From positions 62,001 to 126,000 of the forward strand of contig FJUW01000038.1 of assembly GCA_900074885.1 (NCBI GenBank): a DNA stretch of 64,000 nt, given 5' to 3'. The notes below the pieces were generated by a model, which was not told where the DNA came from, did no database searches, and worked only from the letters and a program-made list of their open reading frames with translations. The position numbers were made by a program, and so were the translations under genes. This DNA comes from Rhynchosporium graminicola. Its lineage: Eukaryota; Ascomycota; Leotiomycetes; Helotiales; Ploettnerulaceae. Numbering within the stretch: position 1 is the stretch's first letter; each line of letters opens with the position of its first letter. Of this stretch, positions 35,417 through 48,152 are shown one piece after another.

Positions 35417-37020
35417 TTGAGAGGCAAAATGTAGACTTGCAAGTTCTTTGAGGATCTGTCTGTTAGTTCAGAGCTTTCGAGAAATAGTATGAAGCAGTCG
35501 GAAGAATCGACAAAAGTTATAAAGACTAAAACGGGGCAAGTTGACACCCGAATACCGTGGGAAATGCCGTACACTAATCGGCCTTAATGTAACAAAGTAA
35601 TCCTACAATTCCAAGTATGAGCGTCACTGTACTCAACCATAGGCTTACCATCAAGCCTTGACTTGATGAGCCTTAGAGACCGAGGATGATAAACTAACGA
35701 CGCGAGAATTCGGGAAACAAAAATAAAGGACAATTGCTTACGGTGCAATCCGCTGACTGGAAAACCTTTGCTAGGGAGCCTGATACAGAAAGTCCGAATA
35801 AACCAATGGCACTTGCAGCGTGCTGACAAGCTCTAGAAATGAGCGTTACACAAGCCTAAGAAGGATAGTGTCGAATGGCGATGAAATGTTGATGCAGGGC
35901 AGGGCAGCTGGTAACGCTGCATGTGAAAGCTCCTGCAGAGCAATGCGCATAAAACCGGCATTTGTCGTCAAATTCTTCACTCCAAGCACAAGGAAAAAAA
36001 GTTCTCTCAAATGAAAGAAATAAACTGAGGCGTGTCCGGGTGCTTGCGGAGTAAATAAAACTCGGCAGCCGCGAGCCGAAACTCTATTGTGACGATTTGT
36101 GATCCGTCGGGACATCGGAATATGCTCACGTTCGACATATCAGTCCGATCGGACTTCGGTATATCTTCAACTTCTTGTCTCAGTAGACGGGTCTCTTCAA
36201 AGCCGATGCCGATGGGTATGGTGACCAGAACAGACTTCGAAAGTGATAGCAGCATGACTTACCTAGCCCCATGAGTGATGAATGACAGTAGGGTCAAACG
36301 TTTGGTAGAGTCGCCTCAGTGAGAAATTAAACTCGACCATTCCACAAAGAATGTAAACTGCAAGCACAATATCGCCGCCGCTCTTCAGCTGGAAGTTTGC
36401 CGCCCTTTATTCTACCTAATCCTTGAGACTTTTGTATTTTCCTTCTCAGAATTACGATGCGAAAGCAGTTCATAATATAGAATCGCTTCAGCTATCTTGT
36501 CTTAGGATTGTCCATTGCTCCCTGAAGACATTTCAAAATGGCAGAAGATGATACCAACAATACCAATTTAAGATTACAGGCCGAATTCGCGCTGCCTCTC
36601 TCTCAACTACAAATGTGCTTCTCAACTTTGATCCTCAGCCCTGAATATGGGCAGCAACCGGTACTGCGATAGCTTATGCGTCAACTATCACTGAGCTGCG
36701 CGACCCTGTAGCAGGAGGGGAAAAGATTGAGTTTGATGATCATGGAAGGAGCGCAAGAACAGTGGTGAGAGATGAGTGTGAAAATCCAGTTCTAGCACTT
36801 TCATGAACCAGGACGAGGACGGATTTGGAATTAGTCAATACTGGCGAGCAGGGAGTAGGACACAAGAGCCAAGATCAAACAAAAGATGAACGAGAAGCCG
36901 ATGAGAAACTCGGAAGAGAGGGAGAGAACGCTCCACGCCACGCTATAACCTTAGTCAAGGAAGCGGAAGCTCTCACAGAAAAGAGAAATAACTGAAAATC
37001 ACAATACAACACGGCTTCAC
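35417..37020. other. Intergenic with possible gene remnants
   Basis: A minus-strand frame at 36007-36255 (82 residues, starting MLLSLSKSVLV) has a protein-like composition but no known motif. On the plus strand, 36538-36810 carries two short frames (MAEDDTNNTNLRLQ... and GTAIAYASTITELRDP...) that may be the broken amino-terminal part of the pseudogene that follows. Confidence 0.35.
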
Positions 37021-37025
37021 AGCAG

Positions 37026-37677
37026 CTTGTAAATTCGTCTCTACACCCACCGGAATTTTCATGACTAAACACGGACTATACACATCGCTGCCAAGGGCGC
37101 AATGCTTTTCTTCCTCCTCCTCGGCGCCGCTCCAGCCATGAAAAATCCCAGCAAGGACGCCGATAACTCTCCGTGAAAGATATGGCTCGAGTTCAATACT
37201 CAGATCTTGAATGCTCTTTTCTGCGTAAATGGATTTGGGTTAGCGCTGTGGCGGCTCAGGGATTCATTTTGGTTGCAGCGGATGAGAATCAGTAAGGATT
37301 GAGAGGCGATGAAGAGGTTGAGTGAGCAGAATGCCAGTTGGTTTAGGCCGCCTGGATGGTTCACTGAAGGAGAGGAGAAACGAGTGACGTTTACGGGGGA
37401 GGTTGGACCCCCAACGAAGCTGTGGAAGTTGAGTTTCATTGTGTGGATGATGGTGTTAAATACGGCTTTTCAAGCAGTACTTACTTCTATGATGTGGGCT
37501 TATAATCGTTCCGATCCCCCGAGTTGGAGTTCGGGCACTTTCATAGCCCTAGGGTGTCGTATTAGCTTGTTGGCGGGCGTCATGATGTGGTGGGAGAAGA
37601 GGAAGATCAAGAAGATCAGAGGACCCATTGTTAAGATTGTTGATGCGGCTCATGGGAAAGCTGGAGAAGTCGTTTGA
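37026..37677 (+). pseudogene. Broken membrane protein gene (DUF2434-like, tentative)
   Basis: One frame from 37102 to 37677 decodes to a multi-helix membrane protein (MLFFLLLGAAPAM, then ILNALFCVNGFGLALWRLRD, WKLSFIVWMMVLNTAFQAVL, and TFIALGCRISLLAGVMMWW). It is cut by two TGA codons (37174-37176 and 37300-37302), both one C-to-T step from CGA. Just before, TKHGLYTSLPRA continues the protein in a neighbouring frame, implying a 1-base shift near 37100. From memory the arrangement resembles a Pezizomycotina-specific family with this domain; the name is tentative, the breakage is plain. Confidence 0.6.
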
Positions 37678-38005
37678 GCTAGGTTGATATATTTCGACTG
37701 ACCAAGAAGCGAGATTCGGTGAGCTACCTTAGGTAGGTACCTATGTTATCAAAGAGTCATGCGATATTTGAATATCAAGACGCCAGGCATATCGTTTTCA
37801 CCCATGATATTAACGCTACAGTGAGCAAGGAGGAAAGAAAAAGAAGGTTATAAGGTGAACGATTTATTCTGTCTACCAGTACCAACGGATGGTACATGAA
37901 AGCCATGCCTATTTGCTCAATTCCTATATCACAACCTTTCCCCATCCCAGTCCTTCGATGATACCCGCACCCAGCCGTCGCATCCCTCTATCCTCAACCT
38001 CCACT

Positions 38006-38335
38006 TCAAAACGGATCATCATCACTATCATATCCACCGTTTCCTCCACCACTGCTCCCCGGTCCATTTCCCTTACCAAAGTTAAAGTCCTTCGGGTCCT
38101 TATGAATAGGTGGCTCGGGATATTTCTTTGCTTTAGGCGGTACATATTTCTCTCCGTTCGCAAGTATACCACCAGATTTTCCGGAGTAAGCATTGTAATT
38201 GCCAGCATATCCGTGGGAAGCTGGGGCTGCACCGTACTTTTTTGGAGGATCGCGCTTGTCCCAGGCACCGCTCTTCTTGTCCTGCTTGTAGGATGCGTCC
38301 TTGGACCAGGTTTTATTGTATTGGTTCTGAGACAT
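38006..38335 (-). CDS. Small disordered protein of unknown function
   Basis: An intronless 109-residue frame, MSQNQYNKTW at the start and GGYDSDDDPF at the end. It is rich in Lys, Gly, Tyr, Asn and Pro, with no predicted membrane segment or signal peptide and no motif I know. The balanced composition over its full length and its placement between genes favour a real gene, but an overlapping plus-strand frame exists. The 328 bases separating it from the pseudogene contain nothing else. Confidence 0.5.
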   Translation of the reverse strand: MSQNQYNKTWSKDASYKQDKKSGAWDKRDPPKKYGAAPASHGYAGNYNAYSGKSGGILANGEKYVPPKAKKYPEPPIHKDPKDFNFGKGNGPGSSGGGNGGYDSDDDPF

Positions 38336-38872
38336 GGTTGGAAGTTTGGAAGAGGCTTGCTTCTTTGTGTGACGTTGAATTTTGTTGAGATGATGCTGTA
38401 TGGAGTCGTTGAGGTGTTCGCTTGTGTGATGTTGAGAGGAAATGAAAATTCCATCTAGGAGAAATTCACTCGGTATTTATTCCTTTGAAGGGCATGCTTT
38501 CTTGCCGTATGTGATTCTCGGATGCTGCTAGATGCTACTCTGGAATCATGGAATGGAAAGGTTGGTTTTTTTTTGAGTCAAGTTATGGGCTGACACATCG
38601 CTGGAGCTCATAAGAGTGTTCGATGAATAGAAACCAGAAGGACTCAAAGGGCAAGCTCGACATGGCTCATTCTTGCCCAGATTGGAGATTGCTCTTCTCT
38701 ATGAGTGCTATGTCGCACGATCGTGAGTCAGGGCAGCTGATAGTTGATCATCCCAGAAGCGCAGGTAGATTTGTAGCTCTGCTCGTTTGCGACCTAGTAA
38801 TTTTAGCGGTTCTTCGAGGCGTTGGGTCGCCACTCTTACTTTCGAGAAAGGTGATTCCTATCTTGACAATCA
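38336..38872. other. Intergenic
   Basis: 537 bp holding the promoter of the small protein gene and the 3' flank of DPH1. A run of nine T near 38566; no gene seen. Confidence 0.5.
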
Positions 38873-40267
38873 TCACTTTGCTGTGATCGCTGGCGCTTCT
38901 CTCGTTCTTCCAAGTCCTTCCTTCCCATAATAATCCATAGGATAGACACCACCATTCCCTTTCGCCCAGTCCTCCTTCGCACCCAACACAATCAGCGCCT
39001 CGTACGGCGTCAAAAGCGGCCTCGGGAAAGCGTATCCCCAATCAATACTGAGTCTCGGACATGCGACTTGTACCCAGCACTCGATGTCATCCATCATAGC
39101 CAACTTTCCAGGGAAGATCTCGCTCAGCAGAAGATTGATATATGGTACTCCTTGGTCTTCGAGCTTCTTCTCGATAAGCGCCATTGTATGAGGATTTCCT
39201 TGACGACCAAGTGAACCCAGTATGAGACCCCATTTCTTGGCGGACTTTGCAGTGGAGATGGCTTCTCGACGCAACGTATGCATTTCTTTGTGGTCGTAGC
39301 TCTCCCTTGAGAGTTTTCTAGAGTAGGGATCGTATCTGTAGGCGGGAATGGTGGGGTTGTGTATCATGGCACTTTCAAGATGAAACCGTCCGTCGCCAAG
39401 GTACAGTATAATGTCCACTCCATCTGTAGATGTCAGGCGTGGTGATGTACATCCTAGGATCTCTCCTTTGCTGAGTGGGGAGATTTGTGGTATAAGGAGA
39501 TTGTATCCTGCCTTCTCCAAAGGTGCCCTCACGCCATGTAATGTTGCATTGAACTGAATTGTGCCAACCATGGCAATAGTCTTCCCGGACGGAAAGTTTT
39601 TCTCCAGCGTTGCCAGCAGATGGCTTGTATCGATGCTGATATCCACGAAAACATACAACGTTTTGATCGTTGTGACATCTACCGGAATGAGGCACGAATG
39701 GGCGTAGTGTACCAGCAGGTCACATCCGAGAGCCCTCGCGGTGTAATCGTCGATACAGCAAGCTCCATATGTGACATCTCCCATAATTAAAGTTTCAATA
39801 CCAGGACAAAATTGGGTCAAAATATCGGATATAGTCGTAGCAAAAAGCAGTAGCCCTTCTGGCATCTGCAGAGCGACCTTTTTAGACTCGTTCGTGCGTA
39901 TCCGGTGTATAGTTTTATGGATTTCGAAGGAGTAATTCGGTGGTAGGAGGGCAATGGCAGCATTGATTTCTGGGTCGTTAAGGATTTCGGGAGGGACCTG
40001 ATTGAGGGTTCGAGGTGCTCTTCTAGGCTTTGATACTAGGGAACATTAATACAGTAGGTGTAAGGTCTTAAGTGTAGCTATTTTACCTTGAATCGCGCCA
40101 CTCTCCTCTACTGACCCAGTTGGTTCATTCTTCAATGCAGCTTCTGCGGCTTGCCTCCTTCCTACGAAGCGCTTTTTAGGTTGTCGTTGCGCTGCAGCAG
40201 CCTCCTCTATTTGCTCTTCAACATCCACAGCGACTCCCAAGTCAACTTGAGCCCTATCTTCCTCCAT
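38873..40267 (-). CDS. DPH1: Diphthamide synthase radical-SAM subunit 1
   Basis: Exons 40087-40267 and 38873-40035 with a 51-nt intron (phase 1) give 447 residues. With Dph2, Dph1 transfers the 3-amino-3-carboxypropyl group of SAM to a histidine of elongation factor 2, the first step to diphthamide, in the cytosol. The three Cys that hold the 4Fe-4S cluster are visible in their contexts: TYGACC (about 153), ILGCTSP (about 256) and VQVACPRLS (about 386). Their spacing of 103 and 130 residues suits the family. The ALQMPEGLL entry motif and the closing [15 protein letters not shown] are also typical. The first 60 residues are a charged linker. Confidence 0.95.
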
Positions 40268-41708
40268 ACTGGTTGTTTCTTGTTATGTGTTTTAGGTCCA
40301 GATTCTAGGTCGTTGATGACCAAAATTGATTGACCCCTCCATCGCACTAGTCGGGTTCAGCCGATATTGTCCCGATATTTCGCTTCTCGCTTCCTACCAT
40401 AATAATAAACAACGTCCAACTGAACGTGTCTTATTGCAGTCGAGAAATGAGATTCAGAAGGCGTCAATCCAACCCCAATCTTTGTTTGCAATTCGAACGA
40501 AGAAGTCAACAAGAATGATGATCATGATCGGGTACTATTAAGACTATCATTCAAGCTTATTCGTGAATAGTTTATTGTTTTTTCAGATTTTCTTAATATC
40601 TGTCAAAATCTCCAGTTATGGCATCTCACAATACTATCTTAGGACTTAATTGAGTCCTTGCTTTAAGCTTTGATTCCCCCTCACTACCCCCAAGAAATCT
40701 ATTCTGTCAAAATAAAGCTTCTACAGTCCAACAAGAAGCAATCGAGTAGATCCTCATTTATCGCAGTTTAGGCACAGACACATCAAACGCTTCTCAGAAG
40801 CTTCTAGATCCTCTTATCTCTGAATCCCAACTTCACATGACGAAATTAGATCCACGATCTACTTGATGGGTTCATTCGCTACAATATACTCACTGCAAAA
40901 CATGCGCAACCAAAAGAGAAATACACAAAAAAGGCAAAAAGAAAGCCCCCGCAAGCAGGAGGTTCCTCTAGGGAGTTTATGATAACCCGTTCGTCTCGGC
41001 CGCTCTTAAACGCAAGGCTCAACTGCTCAAATAACCGGGTGGACTTATCAATGCCATTGCCGTCTACCTGAGAGCCGTCCTCGCAGCACCACGTTCACTT
41101 CAAGGCCTCATCGGGAGAAGGAATTTCTGTGACACTAAGCTGACTTGTGTTTTACCACCAGACCAACTTGGCTATTGTGGTAGGTACTATAGTATTTGGG
41201 TACTTGTAGCAGGTTTCTCGGCTAATTGTTTTTGTGAGGTAAGGGCTAGTTCCTTGGACGAGGAGATCTTACGCCCACCCATACCCACCGCAATAGATGG
41301 AATTCGCAGTGGAACTTTGAGTCATCTACTTTGTACTAAGATAAACCTCAAGGCCGTACCGCTTCTTTTTCACGGCTTCTGTACGATTTCTGTCTGGAAT
41401 TTATGGAAACCTCTCTAATCTCTTTTCACCATCTTCTGACCTCCCAACCTCTCAAGCATCAGCCTTGACTCCAGAATATGCACTGTCTTTTCTCCCGAAA
41501 ATACAAAATTGAAATACATGTATTCCGTGCATATCACCTTTCCAATGCATACCAGATCCATAAAGTACGTGTGTATTTTAACCTCCGATGTTACAAATCC
41601 CAAGCCTTCAGAAACATACAATCGTCAAAAAACCAAATTCCCCACACCTCTGTCCCCATCACCACCTGCAACACAAAAAATACACCCCAACCCCTCCATC
41701 AAAAGCCC
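40268..41708. other. 1.4-kb intergenic, no gene seen
   Basis: DPH1 promoter on the left, 3' flank of the metallo-hydrolase gene on the right. Frames near 41478-41900 are shadows or lack motifs. Confidence 0.45.
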
Positions 41709-43090
41709 TTAAAACTCAAACCTCGCGTCCACCGTACACGGCACCAACACACCCCTCTCAAAATTCCTTTTAATCTCCCCCATCGCTCTCCATCCCGAAC
41801 AGTGGCCCGGCAACAAGACTTTCGGATCCAACTCCTTCAAATCCCTTGCCGACTGAGGGATATTAGCTTCTTGTTCGCCGACGAGGTGGTAGCCGCCTAG
41901 TATGGCGTAGAGTGGTATTTTAGGTGTAATGGGGCTGTTGATGAGAGCTAGGGAGTGGCGAGCGGCATTTACGACGCCGCCGTGGGAGCGGGCTGTGAAG
42001 AGGTTCATGCCTTTATCTGAGAAAGGGGGATTAGGTTTACAATGGATTTGATTGAAGAGAGAGTTTGACTGAATGAGGATTGAAAAGGGAAGGAGGTGAT
42101 TGGGGAGCTATGACTACCTTTCAGATTACATATCAAGAACCTCTCATCCAAGATTTGCTCATCTTCGGTCCACGTCCCTTCACCACCTTCTTCCTCGGAA
42201 ATAAACTCCACACCTCCTTTCAAACCCTTTTCATATCCAGTGACCCTAGGTATCTCTCCACTAACGCCAAAGAACCCATCCATCAATGTATGCGCTCGAT
42301 CATCCTTCCGCACAACACCACCGTCTTGCTCTATCTCGACAAAAGAAGGGTCAGCCTCCGTTAAGACAACGCTCTTCTCGGAAGTAAGCGGGTCCGTAGC
42401 TGTGAGTCCACGATAATTCGGGCGGGAAGGGTGGAGATCTACTATCACTGGTGATGAATCTTGGGTTTTCGCAGCGGTAATCATAGAAAAAGCTTTCAGC
42501 ATTCCGCTAGAATGGTCACGATGCCAGTGTGAGAGCTGGATGGCTCCGATACTTGCTAGATCTATACCTAGACGAGTAGCGTTACGTTTCCATGCTGAGA
42601 CTTCGGGACCGGTGTCAAACAGATTGGAGTGGGTTGTGGTGCCTTTCGTGGCTGTCTGATGAGATGATATGAGTCAAAATTTTCTACCGGAAACTGTACA
42701 ACAGAAACGTCATGTCTGTGAAGAGAGATGGGAATTAAAGAGAGACCGCAGAAGCAGCAAACCCATTAGATCTATCGAGGAGGTGCTTAAAACCAAAGCA
42801 AAACCTTTGGGAGGAATCAAAGTCAATGAAGTAGAGCATAATTACGAACAAAGAAGACTTATGACCAGAACACTCAACCCATGCGCACCACAACAAATAG
42901 CCTCCATAGGAATATCCCGCTTCGCCTCTCCTCTATCGATTACAATGTCCGCTTGATTCAGCATCATATCCATTTACCGATCTTTGTTTTGAGTGATAGA
43001 CGGTGTGGTTGAAAGGACATCGATCTCGTTGTCGATTATGATTGTTGCCATGAGACTATCGAGTTCGGCTAGATTGAGAGGAGGAGACAT
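41709..43090 (-). CDS. Metallo-beta-lactamase-fold hydrolase (DHPS-like)
   Basis: Proposed exons 42978-43090, 42866-42932, 42118-42655 and 41709-42016 give 341 residues; introns are 45, 210 and 101 nt. The metal-binding signature is SHWHRDH, with DLHPSRPNY, a GEIPRVT loop, SHGGVVNA and LPGHCSGW following, as in the fungal relatives of the archaeal/bacterial 'dihydropteroate synthase-like' metallo-hydrolases. The true substrate of this group in fungi is unknown. The 45-nt first intron is needed to bypass a TAA at about 42975. The 210-nt intron has an unusual donor (GTCATA) and an alternative pairing exists (exon ends 42859, next begins 42651), so this junction is uncertain. The usual Cys of the 'CSHAGV' block is Arg here. 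Confidence 0.8.
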
Positions 43091-43688
43091 CGTGGGTTGT
43101 ATTTGTGTGAGGATATGAGAGCGAGGAGGGAGCGTGATGTAGAATAGGAAGGGATGAGTTGGTAGGAATCAGGTAAGAAAGTAAGTGAGTGAGATGCATT
43201 TGCGGAATAGTGCAGGCGAATGTGTTATTATTCAAGATACTGCCATGTTATCACAACTAGTAGATATTCAGGTGTGATGCTTGACGAATCTTATTCGTCA
43301 ATAGTCCCAACAAGCATGAGTTGTTCTTTACGTTCTGTCTTGTGTAAGCGAGATGCACTTGAGCATTAGGGGTAGCTAAATACCCGTAGTACCGCGGGTC
43401 GGGTTCGGGAATGCAGTCGAGGGGATTTACTATAATAAGCGATATGTACAATAGCCGCTATCCCTAAAGGTACAATTACTCGGGGGAAAGTTCACCAGAA
43501 CTAGGCACAACGTATTGTTGGATATGCGAGCGCCATTTATCCTTTTGGTTTCGGTGCCTCAGCATCACGAGTCTACATATTAACAGCATGAGACGAATAT
43601 CTCAATTGAACTCCCTTATCCAACGCCCCAGCTCCTTCGCGCAATCTTGCCGTCTATATACTGCAAAATGACATCAACGCAGTCTGCA
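43091..43688. other. Intergenic
   Basis: 598 bp between the metallo-hydrolase start and the transporter stop; nothing recognised beyond a possible promoter near the left end. Confidence 0.5.
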
Positions 43689-46474
43689 CTACAAGCCCGC
43701 CACATACATCAACCCGTAACCAATAGAGATGACTACAAGCAGAGTAGTTACGCTGGCAGGTATACCACGACTAATGAAGTGCTTGACTTGGAGGTATCTC
43801 TGTCCCGTCTGAGGATCTTCCATCATGATAGCCGCTGTAGAATTGTTAGCTATCTTTCTACAGTAAAAGAGAGAGAGAGACATACTCATGTTCGGGAACC
43901 CAGAAGTCGGCAGTCCCATAGCAGCGCTACACATCAACGCACTCCCCATAACCAACAGATTCGGATGCGGCTCCTCCATACCCATTCCCACACTATGCAC
44001 AAGCGGTAGGATGATCAACGCCGCCACAGTGTGTGAGATGAACGTTGCGACCACCAAGATTAGAGAAGCAAAGACGACAAGAATAGCGTAGAGAGACATC
44101 CCTTCGACTTTGGCGGTGATGGCCCCAGCGATGGTATGTAGAAGTCCAGAAGAGTTGACGGCTTTGCCGAGCGAGAGACCGCCAGCAGCGAGGATGATGA
44201 TGGTCCAAAGGAAATTATTGAAGTCCTCTTTCGTGAGGATGCCAGTACCGAAGAAAATAACGAGAGGAATTATCGCGACGACGCCCATGTCACCGAAGAG
44301 CCATTCTAATTGATGGCTGACACACCAGAGGATGATTGTTCCGAGTGTAACAAGAGAGATGAACCATTGCACGCCAGTAAACTTGTCTTTAACAGGTCGG
44401 ATTGGCACGATTGTCGTTCCGCGTCCAGGTTGGAATGTGAGGAGGAGGATAACCCAGATGAGGAGGATTGAGATAATGCCGACTGGGAGAGCGATGAAGA
44501 ACCAAGTACCCCATGAGGGCGGAGGATCCATGATTTGGAGTGCAACGATATTTTGTGGAGATGCAATTGGTGAGAGCATACCACCAACATTTGAGGCTAA
44601 TGCGATTCCGAGAATGAGAGCCTTGGACATCTGCGAATCGGATGGGAGATTACGGAGCATGGGCTAGATATGTCAGTTGGACGATCGAGGCCAGGTCGGA
44701 TCTCAATCTTACCTGGATGATGGAGAAGCACAATACGGGTGCAGCCACATTACTGATCCACATACTTGCGAAAGCAGCAACAAACATATTAGCAACGAGT
44801 ACAGTCCTCGGGCGCGTACCGGCTTTGCTAAGGACAAAAGTTGCAATTCTTTTTGCGATGTCATACTTCGATAATGCAGCGGCGACAGTGAAGCCTCCCA
44901 GTAAGAGCATGATCACGGGTGTCCACATAGCAGCGAAAATATACTTAGTGGCGGCATTGGCCTCGAGTCGATGACGAGGCTTCTCGTCCGAACGAACTAC
45001 TCTCAAGACGACGCAGAGGAACGGTATCATCAAAGATGTGACGAAGAGGGGAATAACCTAAAAATTTAGCATTGCTCGAAATCACAACCGAAGTGGATTT
45101 ACATACTTCTGTCGCCCATAACAAACTGACGAAGACCAACATGGCCAAGCAGTTCTGCTGTTCCACCTTCTTCATGATGGGGATATACAGGAGAACGAGG
45201 AAAAGAGCCACAATGGCCAGTAGAGTGAACATTGTTGAGCTGAAGAGCCATGTTGGGCATCTGAACCTGCCAACAGGCGTGTCCAACTCCTTCATGCCCA
45301 ACATATCATCGTCATCACCTTGCAAACGTGCCTTTGCAGGATCATTGTCTGTCCCAAGAAGTGTCCTTCTGATACCCATGTTTGCCGCTTGGGCTTTCCT
45401 CTCAATTCCTATCATATCTCGCCAAACTGTGTTCCGCTCCCAGACAACGTGTTCTCGTAGGTGCAGTCGTAAGTCTTTCTTAGCTAGTACCACATCGCCT
45501 CCAGTAACAACATCAGCATATGCTTGCTCCATTCTCTGAATGTTCTCATCAATATGTGTCATTGTTTCTGGTCGGAAGGCATATGCAGGTGTAACAAATT
45601 GCTCGATATATTTTGCTTTCAGGTTTCGATCACAGATTTTGTCGTATTTCTTCAGAACCTTCGTAAATCCAGTTTTGTTGAGTTGAACGAAAGATTTCAA
45701 TTCGCATAGTTGGACGTATAAACCGATGGCCCGCTTCTTCAATGTAATTCCGGACGCGTAGAGAGTCGAAAAGGCATCGCCTGCATAATCATCGTAGTTT
45801 TGACTGTTCCGACGTGCTGACTTGGTGAATTCCGCAGAAGCGCGCATATCCTCCATGGATCTCCCAACGTTTGTATCGTAAGGGGTACTCTTGCTGCGAC
45901 CTGCCATGGGTCTGTTCCTACGAAGTGCAGTATTCTCATCATCGTCCTCATCACTATCCTCTACACCTCCATCGATTCGACTGCTGACCGTGCTTGATCT
46001 TCTGGGCTTGGAAACAAAACTTCGAAATATACTGCCTTGCCTAGGCCTGTCATTCCCACGAGCGCCTGAGTTTGATCTTTGGCCATCCTGCCCTTCCGGC
46101 TCAAAATGTTCTGCCTCGTACGACTCCTCGTCCCTCAAAAATTCGGACACGTCACCGTAGACTTCTAGTTCTTTCAATTGGTAGAAGGACGATATCTTCT
46201 CAAGCTCCACATCTAAAGCACGTTGGAATATCTGGTCTGGGTCCTCGGAAGGTTGTATTAATGGAGCTTGTTCGGCATCATCAGCGGCTGGGCGGTGGAT
46301 GGACTTTTCGAGCTGGTAAATTCTTTTTTCAAATTAGCAAAAGTCCCCAAGCAGGCAAAAGTATTTCGTGCCAGAGCAACACGGAACATACAGCTTCTTC
46401 AAATTACTGTATGCAATATAATGACTGCTCCAGTCCGGAACAGCATTAAATTGAATACTGTGGGAGAACTTCAT
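43689..46474 (-). CDS. SPX-domain low-affinity phosphate transporter (PHO87/90/91 type)
   Basis: Five exons (46392-46474, 45107-46322, 44713-45057, 43886-44663, 43689-43834) with introns of 49-69 nt give 855 residues. The protein starts MKFSHSIQFNAVPDWSSHYI, the classic SPX opening whose domain senses inositol pyrophosphates. A long acidic/Ser-rich insert divides SPX helices. From about residue 420 there are a dozen hydrophobic segments of the divalent anion/Na+ symporter fold (SLC13), with signatures SNVAAPVL, ALASNVGGMLSPIASPQN and MGLPTSGFPN. Yeast relatives sit in plasma membrane (Pho87, Pho90) or vacuole (Pho91); which applies here is open. The frame extends 105 codons upstream of the chosen ATG, but SPX proteins begin at this Met. 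Confidence 0.93.
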
Positions 46475-48152
46475 TTCGTCTGCCTCGTCGAGCCGAGAAA
46501 GTTTCTCCCGTCTCTTGACTTCTCGTTTGGAAAATTGGGGTTCCTTGTCCTTCCGCTCCTGTATGCCCGTGTAATCGGAGAGTTCGTACTCCTCAAAATC
46601 TGCAAGGTGGATATCGTGGGCGCGTGGCGCAAGGCTCCCTCCTCCGCGCAGCTTGCTTGAGGTTTTATTGTTGGCGCTGTCGGGCCTCGTAGTTTGAATG
46701 CTGCTGGCAGAAGAGGAGGGATAGACAGCTTGAGATGAGGAGGATATGGTGACGACGTCCGATATCAAACCGCAACACACCACTTCCAATAGCCGGCGTG
46801 CTCTCTATACGTTGCGGTCAGAGCCAGCTCTCTATTCCGGTCTCTTTCTAGCTGGCCAAGGGGACTGCCGGCTCGAATTCAGCGGGTCAAGCAGGCAGCC
46901 TGACCTGGCCAGGCCTGGAATACGATCCCGCCCGCGCCTGTCGCGGGTGATAGGCAAGATAATGAATGATATCTCTGTCATTCGTTGAGAGCAATGTCGG
47001 TGAATAAGAGGAGCGCGCGTGACTGGTCCTTTAGCAGATACTAAGCTTCCATAGTTTCTTTTGTAGGTGCGAGGCTGACAGAGTTAGTGATGGGCAATCA
47101 TTTGAGCATGCTTTGATCCACAGCCTGTGATTCGGTGAGCTGGTCTGTAGAGATCCCGATCTGCCAAGAACATTATCACGTGCATCTCCTTTCCAGCTTC
47201 TACCTAGCATCAACATGACAGCACCAAGTCAGGTCTTTTGCTGACCATGGCTTCCATGGGTCAAGATAACGGTGTAGTATATTGATTTCCACAACTTATT
47301 CTGGCTGGTGTACCTTCACAAGGTTGTGTATTAAACGCTAGGTGGATCTACATATATGATATATCCTGCCTTCTACAATGCTCGTTGTTTCATTAATGTG
47401 ACATGTTTTGCTGCTCACCGCTGTCATGATCTTTATCCTCATTGCCTACAACGTCCGCCTGGATATTTCGTACTTGAATTGCCATAACTATCCGGTATTA
47501 TTACATACCATTTGACGCTTTGTTATTCCGGTATTGTGTTGTACACAACCTCTTACTGTAGCCTTTCAGAGCATATACTTCAGTGCTACTACGATCTTGC
47601 TCAAGGACTCAAAGTACAGAATCTCGCCCGTATGGCCTTGTTATTGGCTATTTCGGAAGACTTCTGTACTCTCCTCAATTCTCTACTCCTTCCTTCATCG
47701 GTTATTACTCGCTTGGACCCATGGATTGCTGAGGATATTCAGGCTAAGACAATGTTGATCTCATGCTATCAGTATCGAGAACAGCATCTAGTAGTACTAT
47801 ACTATTGCTTGATTTGGCTCCGTGAATGATCAGGAAGGGAATCATTTGCAGCAACTTCGATCCATAGTATTAACCGAGTGAGGATCGATCTTGAATATCG
47901 CCTGTTTCTGCTATGACCCATAATATCTTTTCTCGTAACTCCTGCTTCCTATATCTTGTTCTTCACAAAATACTGCATTGCCATTGTTTGTCTTGAGGCA
48001 ACGCGAAGTTGATTGTCAAGAATACCTTGGGTAGGCCACCAGCCACCTGACCACCCCAGTCCAGTCAGCTCCACTGTTCTAAACGAATAAACAGATCTAC
48101 ATCTGCAGTCAGCCTCAAGGGTTCTGTACCCCTCATATCCAGCGGGTGTCTA
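46475..48152. other. Intergenic transition to the right repeat island
   Basis: The left part is the transporter promoter. Frames at 46746-46988 and 47512-47829 have no motif. From about 47300 the sequence grows AT-rich. No gene supported. Confidence 0.45.

Noticed and set aside
46475..46789. Amino-terminal extension of the phosphate transporter from 46789
   Set aside because: SPX proteins begin at MKFSHS; the upstream frame is low-complexity and probably leader.
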